A stretch of 64,000 nt of DNA from Cryptosporangium phraense (GTDB lineage: Bacteria > Actinomycetota > Actinomycetes > Mycobacteriales > Cryptosporangiaceae): positions 170,693 to 234,692 of the forward strand of contig NZ_VIRS01000011.1 in NCBI RefSeq assembly GCF_006912135.1, given 5' to 3'. The notes under the pieces were generated by a model. That model was not told where the DNA came from, searched no databases, and saw only the letters and a program-made list of their open reading frames with translations. A program made the position numbers and the translations under genes. Below are positions 45,535-53,269 of this stretch, piece by piece (position 1 is the stretch's first letter; every line of letters begins with the position of its first letter).

Positions 45535-46377
45535 ATGGGCATGCTGTGCGCAGTGACCTTCACCAGGCACGGCCGGCTCTATTACTGCGATCCCGGCGAG
45601 TTGTCGCTGAAGGTGGGGGATCACGTCCTCGTGCCGACCGAGGACGGCGTCGAAGTCGCGCAGTGCGTGTGGGCGCCGCAGTGGGTGTCGGAGGAAACGT
45701 CCGGATTCCCCGCGCTGGCCGGGCTCGCGTCGGACGCCGATCTCGACCGAGATCGCGTTCTGCGGCGGAAGAAGGCACAGGGCAAGGTCGCCGCGCGACG
45801 GTTGATCCGCGAGCACGAGCTCCCGATGAAGGTCGTCGCTGTGGATCACGCGCTCGACGCGAACCGCACCACGATCTACTTCACCGCGCCGCACCGCGTG
45901 GACTTCCGCGCCCTGGTGCGAGACCTGGGCGCCACGCTGAGCGCCCGGGTCGAGCTGAGGCAGCTCAACCCGCGCGACGCGGCCAAGGCGCAGGGTGGAA
46001 TCGGCCCCTGCGGGCGGGACCTGTGCTGTTCGACGTTCTTGACCGACTTCGAGCCGGTCACGATCCGGATGGCCAAGGACCAGGACCTGCCCCTGAACCC
46101 GATGCGCATCTCGGGCGCCTGCGGCCGCCTGATGTGCTGCCTGAAGTATGAACACCCGCTCTACCAGCAGTTCGAAGCGACGGCACCCGCAGTGGGGTCA
46201 CGCGTTACTACCTCATCCGGCCCGGGCCGGGTAGTTGGTAGGTCGGTGCCGTCCGACTCGCTGACCGTCCGTCTGGACGCCGACGGATCGCGTTGCGTCT
46301 GCAGCCGAGCCAGCGTCTGCGGCTCCCGCCAGGCCTACGAGGGCTCCCCGGCGTCGGAGGGCCCGGTCGGGGGATGA
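45535..46377 (+). CDS. PSP1-domain protein (RicT/YaaT-like)
   Basis: A 280-residue cytoplasmic protein. The PSP1 core has DLGATLSARVELRQLNPRDAAKAQGG followed by the two cysteine motifs GPCGRDLCCSTFL and SGACGRLMCCLKYEH, which in B. subtilis RicT help bind Fe-S clusters with RicA and RicF. The C-terminus adds RCVCSRASVCGS. ATG 45535 has TACCGT six bases upstream, suggesting a leaderless mRNA; an in-frame TTG/GTG further upstream is less likely. Conserved close to holB in Streptomyces. Confidence 0.93.
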   Translation: MGMLCAVTFTRHGRLYYCDPGELSLKVGDHVLVPTEDGVEVAQCVWAPQWVSEETSGFPALAGLASDADLDRDRVLRRKKAQGKVAARRLIREHELPMKVVAVDHALDANRTTIYFTAPHRVDFRALVRDLGATLSARVELRQLNPRDAAKAQGGIGPCGRDLCCSTFLTDFEPVTIRMAKDQDLPLNPMRISGACGRLMCCLKYEHPLYQQFEATAPAVGSRVTTSSGPGRVVGRSVPSDSLTVRLDADGSRCVCSRASVCGSRQAYEGSPASEGPVGG

Positions 46378-46386
46378 TCCCTGTCC

Positions 46387-46914
46387 ATGGAGCAAGTTGA
46401 TACGCGGGTCGCGTACCAGAACCCCTGGCTGAGGGTCCGCGAGGACACGGTTCGGTGGCCGGATGGATCGACCGGAATCTACGGAGTCATTGACAAGCGC
46501 GACTTCGCGCTGGTCGTGCCGTACGACAACGGCGGGTTCCATCTGGTCGAGCAGTACCGGTATCCGGTACAGGCCCGCTGCTGGGAGTTCCCTCAGGGCG
46601 GCTGGCCGCCGGGGTCTCCTGGCGGGAGCGGGCTGGAGTTGGCGCAGGCGGAGCTGGCGGAGGAGACGGGGTTTCGCTCCTCGTCTTGGACGAGGTTGGG
46701 GTTCTTGCAGGCCGCGCCGGGGGTGATGAGCCAGTACTTCGACGTGTACCTGGCTACGGACCTGGTGGCCGGGGAGGTGGCGCGGGAGGTGTCGGAGCAG
46801 GACATGCGGCAGAAGTGGGTGTCGGTGGCTGACCTGGAGGAGATGATCCGCGAGGGTGAGCTGAGGGATGCGCACTCGATCGCGGCTTACGGTCTGTTTC
46901 GGTTGGGGTCGTAG
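46387..46914 (+). CDS. Nudix hydrolase (ADP-sugar pyrophosphatase-like)
   Basis: A 175-residue Nudix protein 9 bp after the PSP1 gene. The expected box GX5EX7REUXEEXGU reads GGWPPGSPGG then LAQAELAEETGF. The Arg of REUXEE is Ala, an atypical change, but the metal-binding EE pair is kept. The surrounding VVPYDNGGFHLVEQYRYPV and WEFPQGG are close to ADP-ribose or ADP-glucose pyrophosphatases (NudF-like). It would hydrolyse nucleoside diphosphate sugars, with reduced certainty because of the box change. Confidence 0.88.
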   Translation: MEQVDTRVAYQNPWLRVREDTVRWPDGSTGIYGVIDKRDFALVVPYDNGGFHLVEQYRYPVQARCWEFPQGGWPPGSPGGSGLELAQAELAEETGFRSSSWTRLGFLQAAPGVMSQYFDVYLATDLVAGEVAREVSEQDMRQKWVSVADLEEMIREGELRDAHSIAAYGLFRLGS

Positions 46915-47066
46915 ATTGACGCCTGCCTGGCTGATGTCGGGGGACTCGCCGCGGTGGCTCAGTGGTGGAGGTCGGGACGCTCCGCTCCACCGTCGTGGCG
47001 CGCGAGGTCGCCTCGCGTCCCCGTCAAACAAGTGCAGCCGGCGTCGATCAAGGCCGACGCTCCCAG

Positions 47067-47169
47067 CCGGCGGCCGCCCTGGTGGCGGGGCCGAGTCGGC
47101 GGCCCCGGCCGGCGGCCGCCCTAGCGGCGGGGCCGAGTCGGCGGCCCCAGCCGGCGGCCGCCCTAGCGG
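47067..47169. repeat. 42-bp tandem repeat, 2.4 copies
   Basis: Copies of a unit beginning ccggcggccgccct start at 47067, 47109 and 47151 with period 42. It lies in the 420-bp gap 46915-47335 after the Nudix gene, which holds no plus-strand gene that I can support. Confidence 0.85.
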
Positions 47170-47188
47170 TGGACCAAGCGCGGTTTGA

Positions 47189-47232
47189 CGGGAAATCGGC
47201 GCTTCACGGCCGGCCTTAGCGCCGATTTCCCG
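47189..47232. terminator. 15-bp inverted repeat, probable terminator
   Basis: cgggaaatcggcgct (47189-47203) pairs perfectly with agcgccgatttcccg (47218-47232). The 14-nt loop itself contains CGGCCG. It stands between the Nudix gene and the minus-strand small ORF and may end transcription from both sides. Confidence 0.65.
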
Positions 47233-47295
47233 GCAATCCGCGCGCAGGCGGACGTCGGCGGGCGGCCGCGATGGTGGGTCAGTCGTGACGGCTGA

Positions 47296-47355
47296 TCAGT
47301 CGCGGTGACGGCGGGTCAGTCGCGGTGGCGGCGGGTCAGTCGCGGTGGCGGCGGG
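47296..47355. repeat. 20-bp tandem repeat, 3 copies
   Basis: tcagtcgcggtggcggcggg repeats at 47296, 47316 and 47336; the first copy has one mismatch. The third copy supplies the last codons and stop of the small membrane peptide on the minus strand. Confidence 0.85.
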
Positions 47356-47431
47356 CTCGAGAGACGAGCACGATCGCGACGAGCAGAACCACAATGATCC
47401 CCACGGCAGCGATAACGCCCTCGATCGGCAT
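47336..47431 (-). CDS. 31-residue single-helix membrane peptide
   Basis: A very short gene reading MPIEGVIAAVGIIVVLLVAI, then VLVSRARRHRD and TGA. ATG 47431 has GAGGAGGA ten bases upstream on the minus strand. The product is one transmembrane helix with a positively charged tail (RARRHRD), expected N-out/C-in. Function unknown. It resembles small membrane proteins that regulate larger partners, and it is 40 bp downstream of the secreted NTR-like protein on the same strand. Confidence 0.6.
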   Translation of the reverse strand: MPIEGVIAAVGIIVVLLVAIVLVSRARRHRD

Positions 47432-47471
47432 GAACGAATCCTCCTCGATCGCCTCGGATGAACTAGCCGCG

Positions 47472-47921
47472 TCAAGCGGCCGAGCAATAGCCGGCGACCA
47501 ACCCCGACCGACCTAACTTCCCCACGGGGCTCTTCGCATCTCCCGCCGTAAGCAGGCGAGTACCACCGCATTGACTCACGAACAAAACCCCACCCGAGTC
47601 GACCGCGTACACCACGTACCGCCGACCAACCTCGAACTCGACCCCACAGGCGTCCGCGCTGGCGTTCGTCTGAACCCGAGTCACCCGAGCACCCTTGATG
47701 ACCCGCTCGACCGAGAACTCGTAAGTCACCGGCTCCGGCGAGTCCGGATCTTTCGTACCGATGAGCCGCCGAACAGTCCCAACAAAAATGAAGCCGGCCT
47801 CCGCCCGAGCCTCCGTCGGCGTGACCGGAAGGCACTCACAAGCGCAAGCGGCCTCCGGAGCCGGCAGCGCCCCAGCCGCAGTGCCCAGCAAGAGCCCGAC
47901 CACCGCCACCCGCCGTCGCAC
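47472..47921 (-). CDS. Secreted netrin/TIMP-like (NTR) domain protein
   Basis: A 149-residue exported protein. GTG 47921 has AGGAGGGG upstream. A signal peptide (RRRVAVVGLLLGTAAGALPAP) precedes the mature N-terminus with ACACECLPVTP, the cysteine start typical of TIMP/NTR folds. A beta-barrel pattern follows (GFIFVGTVRRL, YEFSVERVIKG, VQTNASADACGVEFEVGRRYVVYA) and a final cysteine pair SQCGG and GYCSAA. Bacterial members are uncharacterised; protease inhibition is known only for animal homologues. Confidence 0.82.
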   Translation of the reverse strand: MRRRVAVVGLLLGTAAGALPAPEAACACECLPVTPTEARAEAGFIFVGTVRRLIGTKDPDSPEPVTYEFSVERVIKGARVTRVQTNASADACGVEFEVGRRYVVYAVDSGGVLFVSQCGGTRLLTAGDAKSPVGKLGRSGLVAGYCSAA

Positions 47922-47959
47922 CCGCGTCCCCTCCTAAGCCCGCGCGGACGCGGGCTGCT

Positions 47960-48169
47960 TCAGGCGTTCGGACGACGATAGCGGCCCGCCGCGTACGCCG
48001 GGAGGACCACAGCCTGGGCCACCAGCACCCGGTCCCCAGCAAACGTGATCGCCGGCGACCCGTAGAGCTCATACCCTTCGTCGAGCGCCTCGCTGACCCG
48101 AACGGCCAGATCGTCACCGTCCGGCCCAGTCAACAGAAGGTAGCGGAGGCGTTCCGCAGTGTGGTCCAT
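47960..48169 (-). CDS. DUF1737 small protein
   Basis: A 69-residue protein. ATG 48169 follows GGAGGAA. The core RYLLLTGPDGDDLAVRVSEALDEGYELYGSPAITFAGD, seen in parts as EALDEGYELYGSP, matches the small DUF1737 family, whose function is unknown. It is followed 38 bp later by the NTR-domain gene on the same strand. Confidence 0.82.
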   Translation of the reverse strand: MDHTAERLRYLLLTGPDGDDLAVRVSEALDEGYELYGSPAITFAGDRVLVAQAVVLPAYAAGRYRRPNA

Positions 48170-48530
48170 CCGGTATTCCTCCGGTCAGTGGGGGCCGACC
48201 CTAACCGTAGGGGCGCCCACACAGATGTGCACGAGGCTGCCCCAACCGGCGCGGCGCCCGCCAGAGCCGTGGACCGAAGCCATGAACCGGAGTGCGAGCC
48301 GATGGCGCGAGATGGAGCTGCGAGCCGGCGCCGCCGGAGACCGAGCAGCGCGCAGCGGCACGCGCCGCCGAGCCGCGTGCAGGGCAGCGCAGGCGGAGCG
48401 GCGAGCGAGCTTCCCCCCGGGAGGCAGCGGCCAGCGTAGGGCGGCGGCGACGGGCGCAGCGCGTCGTCTGGTGCGGGCCGGTACCGATTCGGTCGCCGGC
48501 GAAGGACCCGCTACACTTGGCTCGCACGTT
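48170..48530 (+). promoter_or_regulatory. Intergenic region with tRNA promoter
   Basis: About 360 bp without a supported gene. The -10 TACACT at 48512-48517 places transcription start a few bases before the tRNA; the -35 is weak (TTCGGT around 48488). The rest is GC-rich and shows no clear structure. Confidence 0.5.
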
Positions 48531-48607
48531 GCCGCCTTAGCTCAGTCGGCCAGAGCGACGCACTCGTAATGCGTAGGTCCCGGGTTCGATTCCCGGAGGC
48601 GGCTCCA
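48531..48607 (+). tRNA. tRNA-Thr (anticodon CGT), CCA encoded
   Basis: A complete cloverleaf. The acceptor stem is GCCGCCT / AGGCGGC, the D-arm TTAGCTCAGTCGGCCAGAG, and the anticodon stem ACGCA / TGCGT with loop CTCGTAA giving anticodon CGT. The T-arm is CCGGG TTCGATT CCCGG, the discriminator T is at 48604 and CCA at 48605-48607. tRNA 3' ends are common integration sites, and the DNA changes character directly after this gene. Confidence 0.97.
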
Positions 48608-48629
48608 TGCTCAGGCATTGCCGAAGCCC

Positions 48630-48662
48630 AGAAGCCCCGCAGCCCACGGCTGCGGGGCTTCT
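48630..48662 (+). terminator. Terminator hairpin after tRNA-Thr
   Basis: A perfect 15-bp stem agaagccccgcagcc / ggctgcggggcttct (48630-48644 with 48648-48662) with a 3-nt loop, 22 bp after the tRNA. Confidence 0.8.
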
Positions 48663-49089
48663 TCGGTCTGATCGGGGAAAGAAACCGAGCCAAGCGTCCT
48701 CGATGCAATCTCTGCAGGTGTGCGACGCCGACGACCGGATGCTCACCAGACACCACGACGCGAAGGATCGGCGTGCCCGCCAGCTTCGGAGTGGCTGTGG
48801 CTGTGGCTGTGGCAGGCGTGCAGGGGGGAGCCCCCATCCCCGAAGCGCGGGAGGAAGCCGATGAGGCCGCCAGGGTCGACGCACTCGTGGGGACTAGCGC
48901 ATTCGAATTCCGATTTGAGTCATCAAAATGCGCCCTGGGATTGATGTGAAGTCCCGACGCGGTAATACTGCACTTCACTGGAGCCAACGCGCGGTTCCCC
49001 GCGCTAACCCGTTTTACATTTTGTCGGTGGCGCTGTTTAAGATCGGATCCACTCGCGAACGCACCGGTCAGCACTGATGGGGGTGATCT
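48663..49089 (+). promoter_or_regulatory. Island edge with promoter of the DISARM-like operon
   Basis: About 430 bp without a supported gene; A/T content rises toward its end. TTTACA at 49013-49018, a 17-nt spacer and TTTAAG at 49036-49041 form a near-consensus SigA-type promoter 48 bp upstream of the first operon gene. A GGCTGT triplication lies near 48790. Confidence 0.55.
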
Positions 49090-50055
49090 GTGCCTGCGTC
49101 CACCGCGTTTCCCGCTGTCAGGCTCGCGCTTTCCGAGGATCCGGCCGCGCCGCCCACGATTGCACCGTGGATTGGCGGGTTCGTAGCACTCGGTGCCCGG
49201 ATTCGGCGATACGCCGCCGTGAACGATCAACGGCAGTTGATCGTCGCAGTCACCGTTCCGCGACGAGACTTCGTTGCGGCGCTCGTGGGAAGCGGATGGG
49301 CGACGGTGAGCGAGAAGATTCGACACCAAACGGCGGCCACCGACGTACTAGAGATTGCCCGAAATATCGATCCGGGTACGCCTGTTCGATTGGTGGTGGG
49401 AAACACTGTTGTCTCGGACATCTTTGAGAGGCTGTCGGAAGAGGCGACTCCGCCCCGAGTCTGCCTCAGCGAGTCGCAATGGCAGATACCCGCCATCCGA
49501 GCCATCGCCGTGCTCACAAGTCTCGCCAAGCCTGCACGGGCGTCGAAACCCTTGCCAGGAGGCCTCGGTCGCCTGGCCCACCTGGAAGAGACATGGGATG
49601 CGCGCATCGCGGCGCCGGCCGCCGACCTCGCGATCGTGGGAACGCTGAAGTGGCTCAAGGCCGATCTCGCGGCGTTGCTCAGTAATCCAGACGAGCATGC
49701 AGCTGGCCAGCCCAGGGTGCCGGGGACGATCGCCGACATTCTGCTTCCTGACGAACCCGGTGCGGCGACGTGGTCTACGCGCTTGTACTCCTCCGCACGA
49801 TTCGCGGAAGTGTCGTCCTTGCCCGGCGACCTCCGCGCCGTCGTGCTAGATGGCGCACCGGCAGTCAAATATTTGAACGAGATCGAGACCCCGGTCGTCG
49901 TCTGTGTGATCGACCGGTCTGTCGCGGATGAGACGGCCGCGGAGATCGTCGTCCAGCTTCGGAACACCAGGGGGGAAGCGCTGTCCGTCCGCGACGACCT
50001 GGGGTGGTCCACGCCGGACGGGGTAGAGGCACTGACATTCACGGTGCCGCTGTGA
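49090..50055 (+). CDS. Unrecognised first protein of the DISARM-like operon
   Basis: A 321-residue protein. GTG 49090 follows GGGGGTGATCT. I recognise no family. It is mixed alpha/beta, with hydrophobic strands such as RQLIVAVTVP, VRLVVGNTVVSDIF, RAVVLDG and TPVVVCVIDRS, as in Rossmann-like or PLP-type folds, and has no P-loop, nuclease or membrane signature. Its stop overlaps the next GTG (GTGA). Together the two proteins total about 830 residues, similar to single-chain DrmE as I recall it, so this may be the separated N-terminal half of a DrmE-like protein. That is inference. Confidence 0.8.
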   Translation: MPASTAFPAVRLALSEDPAAPPTIAPWIGGFVALGARIRRYAAVNDQRQLIVAVTVPRRDFVAALVGSGWATVSEKIRHQTAATDVLEIARNIDPGTPVRLVVGNTVVSDIFERLSEEATPPRVCLSESQWQIPAIRAIAVLTSLAKPARASKPLPGGLGRLAHLEETWDARIAAPAADLAIVGTLKWLKADLAALLSNPDEHAAGQPRVPGTIADILLPDEPGAATWSTRLYSSARFAEVSSLPGDLRAVVLDGAPAVKYLNEIETPVVVCVIDRSVADETAAEIVVQLRNTRGEALSVRDDLGWSTPDGVEALTFTVPL

Positions 50056-51581
50056 ACCGCATCGATGCGCTAGATCAGCGTTACCGGGCATCCGAGTCGC
50101 TCGTCCATCACGGAGTCGAGATCGTCGCGGTGGGCGACCCCGCCGGAGCACGGCTCAACCAGGCGATCCGCGACGTTTTCTACGTGGCGCAGGACGACCT
50201 GCACGACGGCCCGTGGGGCAATGTCGTTGGTGCGGCGAAGTCGCTGCGCTGGCGCCGGATGACGCATCCGCAGCCGGTGATGCTCAACAGCGCGGTGACT
50301 GAGATGGCGGAGTTGGTTGCGAAGTACGCGTCGCTCCTGCACGGCGCGGTGGAAGACGTAGCGGTCCTCGACGAACTGGTCGCTGCAGCCATGGCGGCGG
50401 CGGAAACCGATTCGCCGCTGGGGTCACTCCTGCTGTCCTCGGTCGAGGAGGTCGGCACCAACGAGTGCGTCGTCGTGGCCGCGAGTAAGCGCGCTCAAGT
50501 CGCGCTTACCAATTGGCTGGGCGAGCTGGGCATCCTGGTGCTCACGGCAGGAGAGCTCGAGCGGCTGCAGCCCCCGGTGGACCAGTCCTACCTGATTGGG
50601 CCTCCGCGCTTCTTCCGGTCGTCGGTCGTGACCGCGCCGGTGACGAGCGAGATCAGCTTCCTCATTCCGGCCTGGTTCGGCGACCGGACTGTTCCACGGT
50701 CGGCGATGGCTCGATACGCCGAAGGAGCATTGGAGATAAAGACTCGGGTGTTCGTGGTCGGGAACACCAGCGAACCAGGTAGCGCAATAGCGCCGAGCGG
50801 GTCTGGGATCGAAGACGACTTCTTGCCCGAGCCGGTTTGGGGCCGTTCCCAAGCGCCGAGCCGGTCGCCGAAGAGCGACGAGGTCCTGGCCCATCGGGTG
50901 CTGCTGAGCGGCGGCTGGTCCATGTGCCTGGAGGACGACGGAGAGCGCATCCGCGCGCTCGACCCCGATCAGCCGCCCGGCGAGCGGATCATCTATGTCG
51001 GCGTATCGACCGTGCGGCCCGGGACCTACCTCGTGCTGCGGCAGGGCGAGGGCGAGCGGTCGGCGCTGTACCGCGAGGCCTACGCCCGGCTGGGCGCCGA
51101 CGCGTCCGCCGTTGAGGCGACGCAGAACGCTTGGAAGCAGAAGCTCCAAGAATGTCTGTTTTGGATCGGTCAGCAGGAGGTCGTTCGCGAGTTGCGGGCC
51201 CGCGGCGTGACGACGGCGGCGAATCAGGCTCGCGCGTGGACGGACCCATATCTGGTCCGGCCGACGAGCGACGCGGACTTCGCTGCGCTGCTCAAGTGGC
51301 TCGAGATACCGGCAGAGCCGACGGCCGTGCACGCGAACCGGCTCAGACGGGCGGTGCACCAGGCCGCGGCGGCGGTCCGTGAGCGGCTCGAGGCTGAGGT
51401 GTCGGCCGCGGATCTTTCGCAATTGGAACTAACCGGAAGTTTGAGTCTGGGCGTCGCGACCGGTGGTTTCCGGTCCATCCTCGCGACCCGCGTCCTCGCG
51501 ATCTCACCGCACCCGGAGATCGTGGCTCGGCACGAGACACGGGTGCTCGTAGTCGATCGGAGTGCGCAGTGGCTCGAATGA
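50052..51581 (+). CDS. DrmE-like DISARM protein
   Basis: A 509-residue protein. GTG 50052 is coupled to the previous gene. The C-terminal half has the pattern GTYLVLRQGEGERSALYREAY, then a helical region ECLFWIGQQEVVRELRARGVTTAANQARAWTD with PYLVRPTSDADFAALLKWLEIP (key part: RPTSDADFAALLKWLEI), which I associate with the C-terminal region of class 2 DISARM DrmE. The N-terminal half contains CVVVAASKRAQVALTNWLGELG and SFLIPAWFGDR. No catalytic motif is visible. Position directly upstream of the NERD-helicase and drmA supports a role in the same complex. Family assignment is moderate. Confidence 0.75.
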   Translation: MNRIDALDQRYRASESLVHHGVEIVAVGDPAGARLNQAIRDVFYVAQDDLHDGPWGNVVGAAKSLRWRRMTHPQPVMLNSAVTEMAELVAKYASLLHGAVEDVAVLDELVAAAMAAAETDSPLGSLLLSSVEEVGTNECVVVAASKRAQVALTNWLGELGILVLTAGELERLQPPVDQSYLIGPPRFFRSSVVTAPVTSEISFLIPAWFGDRTVPRSAMARYAEGALEIKTRVFVVGNTSEPGSAIAPSGSGIEDDFLPEPVWGRSQAPSRSPKSDEVLAHRVLLSGGWSMCLEDDGERIRALDPDQPPGERIIYVGVSTVRPGTYLVLRQGEGERSALYREAYARLGADASAVEATQNAWKQKLQECLFWIGQQEVVRELRARGVTTAANQARAWTDPYLVRPTSDADFAALLKWLEIPAEPTAVHANRLRRAVHQAAAAVRERLEAEVSAADLSQLELTGSLSLGVATGGFRSILATRVLAISPHPEIVARHETRVLVVDRSAQWLE

Positions 51582-53269
51582 TGCCGGCCTACTGCCCGGA
51601 GGACGCGCCCCCTGGGGAGAAAGCGGTGCACGCGGCCTTGGCTTCCAGCCCCGAGACCAAGGGTTGGATCGTGCTGCACTCACTGGGGATCGCCGAGCAC
51701 GTGCGTCAGGTCCAGGGCGAGGCCGATTTCGTCGTGATCGCGCCCGGTCGCGGAGTGCTGGTGATCGAAGTCAAATCGCACAAGTCGGTGCACGTCGCAG
51801 GCGACGGGCGTTGGCGGCTCGGCACCCAGCCGGCGTCGTCCCGCAGCCCGTTTCAGCAGGCGTCCGAAGCGATGCACAGCATCCGTGCCGCGCTGGAGAA
51901 AAAGGTCGGGCTGCGGTCGGTTCCCGTGTTGTACGCGGTCTGGTTCACACACGTCCGGGCCAGGAGCGAGCTTCCCGCGAGCGTCGAATGGCACGACTGG
52001 CAGGTGCTCGACTCCGAAGATCTACGGGCGGGCGGCGTCTCGGCGATCCTGCGGACGTTCGCGGCCGGAACCGAGCACATCGACGATCGGATCCGTCATT
52101 TTTCCTACGGCGGCGTCGGACCCGATGATGAGACCGCCGAGCGAATCGCGTCTGTACTGCGGCCGCGGTTCGAGACGGCGATCACTGCGGGCGACCGCCG
52201 CCGGGCTCGGGAATCACAGCTCATCACGTTCATCGAGGAGCAGTACCTCGCGCTCGACTCGATGGCCGACAACCGGGCCGTGCTGTTCACCGGTCCGGCC
52301 GGATCGGGCAAGACACTGCTGGCGATGGAAGCGGCGCGGCGCGAGGTAGCGATGGGCCACAGCGGGCGCCTCCTTTGCTTCAACCAGCTTCTCAGCCGTC
52401 GGCTCAAGGACGAGCTCAGCGATGTCGCCGGGCTTATCACCGGCACCTTCCATCAAGAGCTCGTGCGGCTGGTCGGCGTCAGCCCACCGCACGGCGCTGG
52501 ATCGGCGTTCTGGGATCAAGAACTGCCTGATCGCGCACTCGAAGCGCTGCTCGACGGTCGCGAGCAGCCGCGAGACTTCCTCGTCGTCGACGAGGCGCAG
52601 GACCTCACCCGAGGGCATTTTCTCGACGCCCTTGACCTGATGGTTAAGGGCGGCCTCGAGAGTGGTCGGCTGCTGTTCTTCGGCGATTTCGAGAAGCAGG
52701 CCGTCTATGAGGGCGCGAGCCGCGAGTTGCTGCAGACGCGGTCGCCGCGACTGGTGAGCAGGCGGCTGGTCGAGAACTGCCGGAACCTTCCGCGCATCGG
52801 CTACCAGGTCAACCTGTTGACGAGGCTGGAGCCGGGTTATCGGCGCTTCCGGCGGCAGGACGACGGCGTCGACCCCGACGTGCTTGCGTACAAGGCCGAC
52901 CACGACCAGTCACCCATGCTCGTCGATGCCGTGCACAAACTTCGGGACGAAGGCATGGAACTGAGCGACATAGTGGTACTCAGCCCGCTGCGAGGTGGGT
53001 CCACAGCTGAGACCACGACCGACCCGTGGCTGCGACAGGTACTGCGGGCCGCCGACGGCAGCCCCGTGCGCCCGGGTCAGCTGAGGCACTGCACGATTCA
53101 CGCGTTCAAAGGACTGGAGGCGCCCGCGGTCATCGTCACCGATCTCGATCAGCGCCGGGTGACCAACTTCGAAGCCCTGCTGTACGTCGGCCTGACGCGC
53201 GCAACCGATCGACTGATCGCGATTGTCGAGACCGGCACGATCCGAACCGTTCTGGGGGGAAAATCATGA
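51578..53269 (+). CDS. NERD nuclease-SF1 (UvrD-like) helicase fusion
   Basis: A 563-residue protein; ATG 51578 overlaps the previous stop (ATGA). The N-terminal NERD domain has GEKAVHAAL, GEADFVVI (Asp50) and LVIEVKSHKS (Glu64-x-Lys66), a complete PD-(D/E)xK nuclease-like site. A superfamily 1 helicase follows: Walker A FTGPAGSGKTLLAM near residue 240, Walker B VVDEAQDL near 337, VENCRNLPRIGYQVN, HAFKGLEAPAVIV, and the final GLTRATDRL. It could unwind and cut DNA. It is not one of the standard DISARM components, but is locked into the operon by overlaps on both sides. Confidence 0.9.
   Translation: MMPAYCPEDAPPGEKAVHAALASSPETKGWIVLHSLGIAEHVRQVQGEADFVVIAPGRGVLVIEVKSHKSVHVAGDGRWRLGTQPASSRSPFQQASEAMHSIRAALEKKVGLRSVPVLYAVWFTHVRARSELPASVEWHDWQVLDSEDLRAGGVSAILRTFAAGTEHIDDRIRHFSYGGVGPDDETAERIASVLRPRFETAITAGDRRRARESQLITFIEEQYLALDSMADNRAVLFTGPAGSGKTLLAMEAARREVAMGHSGRLLCFNQLLSRRLKDELSDVAGLITGTFHQELVRLVGVSPPHGAGSAFWDQELPDRALEALLDGREQPRDFLVVDEAQDLTRGHFLDALDLMVKGGLESGRLLFFGDFEKQAVYEGASRELLQTRSPRLVSRRLVENCRNLPRIGYQVNLLTRLEPGYRRFRRQDDGVDPDVLAYKADHDQSPMLVDAVHKLRDEGMELSDIVVLSPLRGGSTAETTTDPWLRQVLRAADGSPVRPGQLRHCTIHAFKGLEAPAVIVTDLDQRRVTNFEALLYVGLTRATDRLIAIVETGTIRTVLGGKS

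Noticed and set aside
48511..49329. A minus-strand frame crossing the tRNA gene
   Set aside because: It translates the antisense of tRNA-Thr and its terminator (GNRTRDLRITSASLWPTELRRQ-like artefact) and has no independent support.
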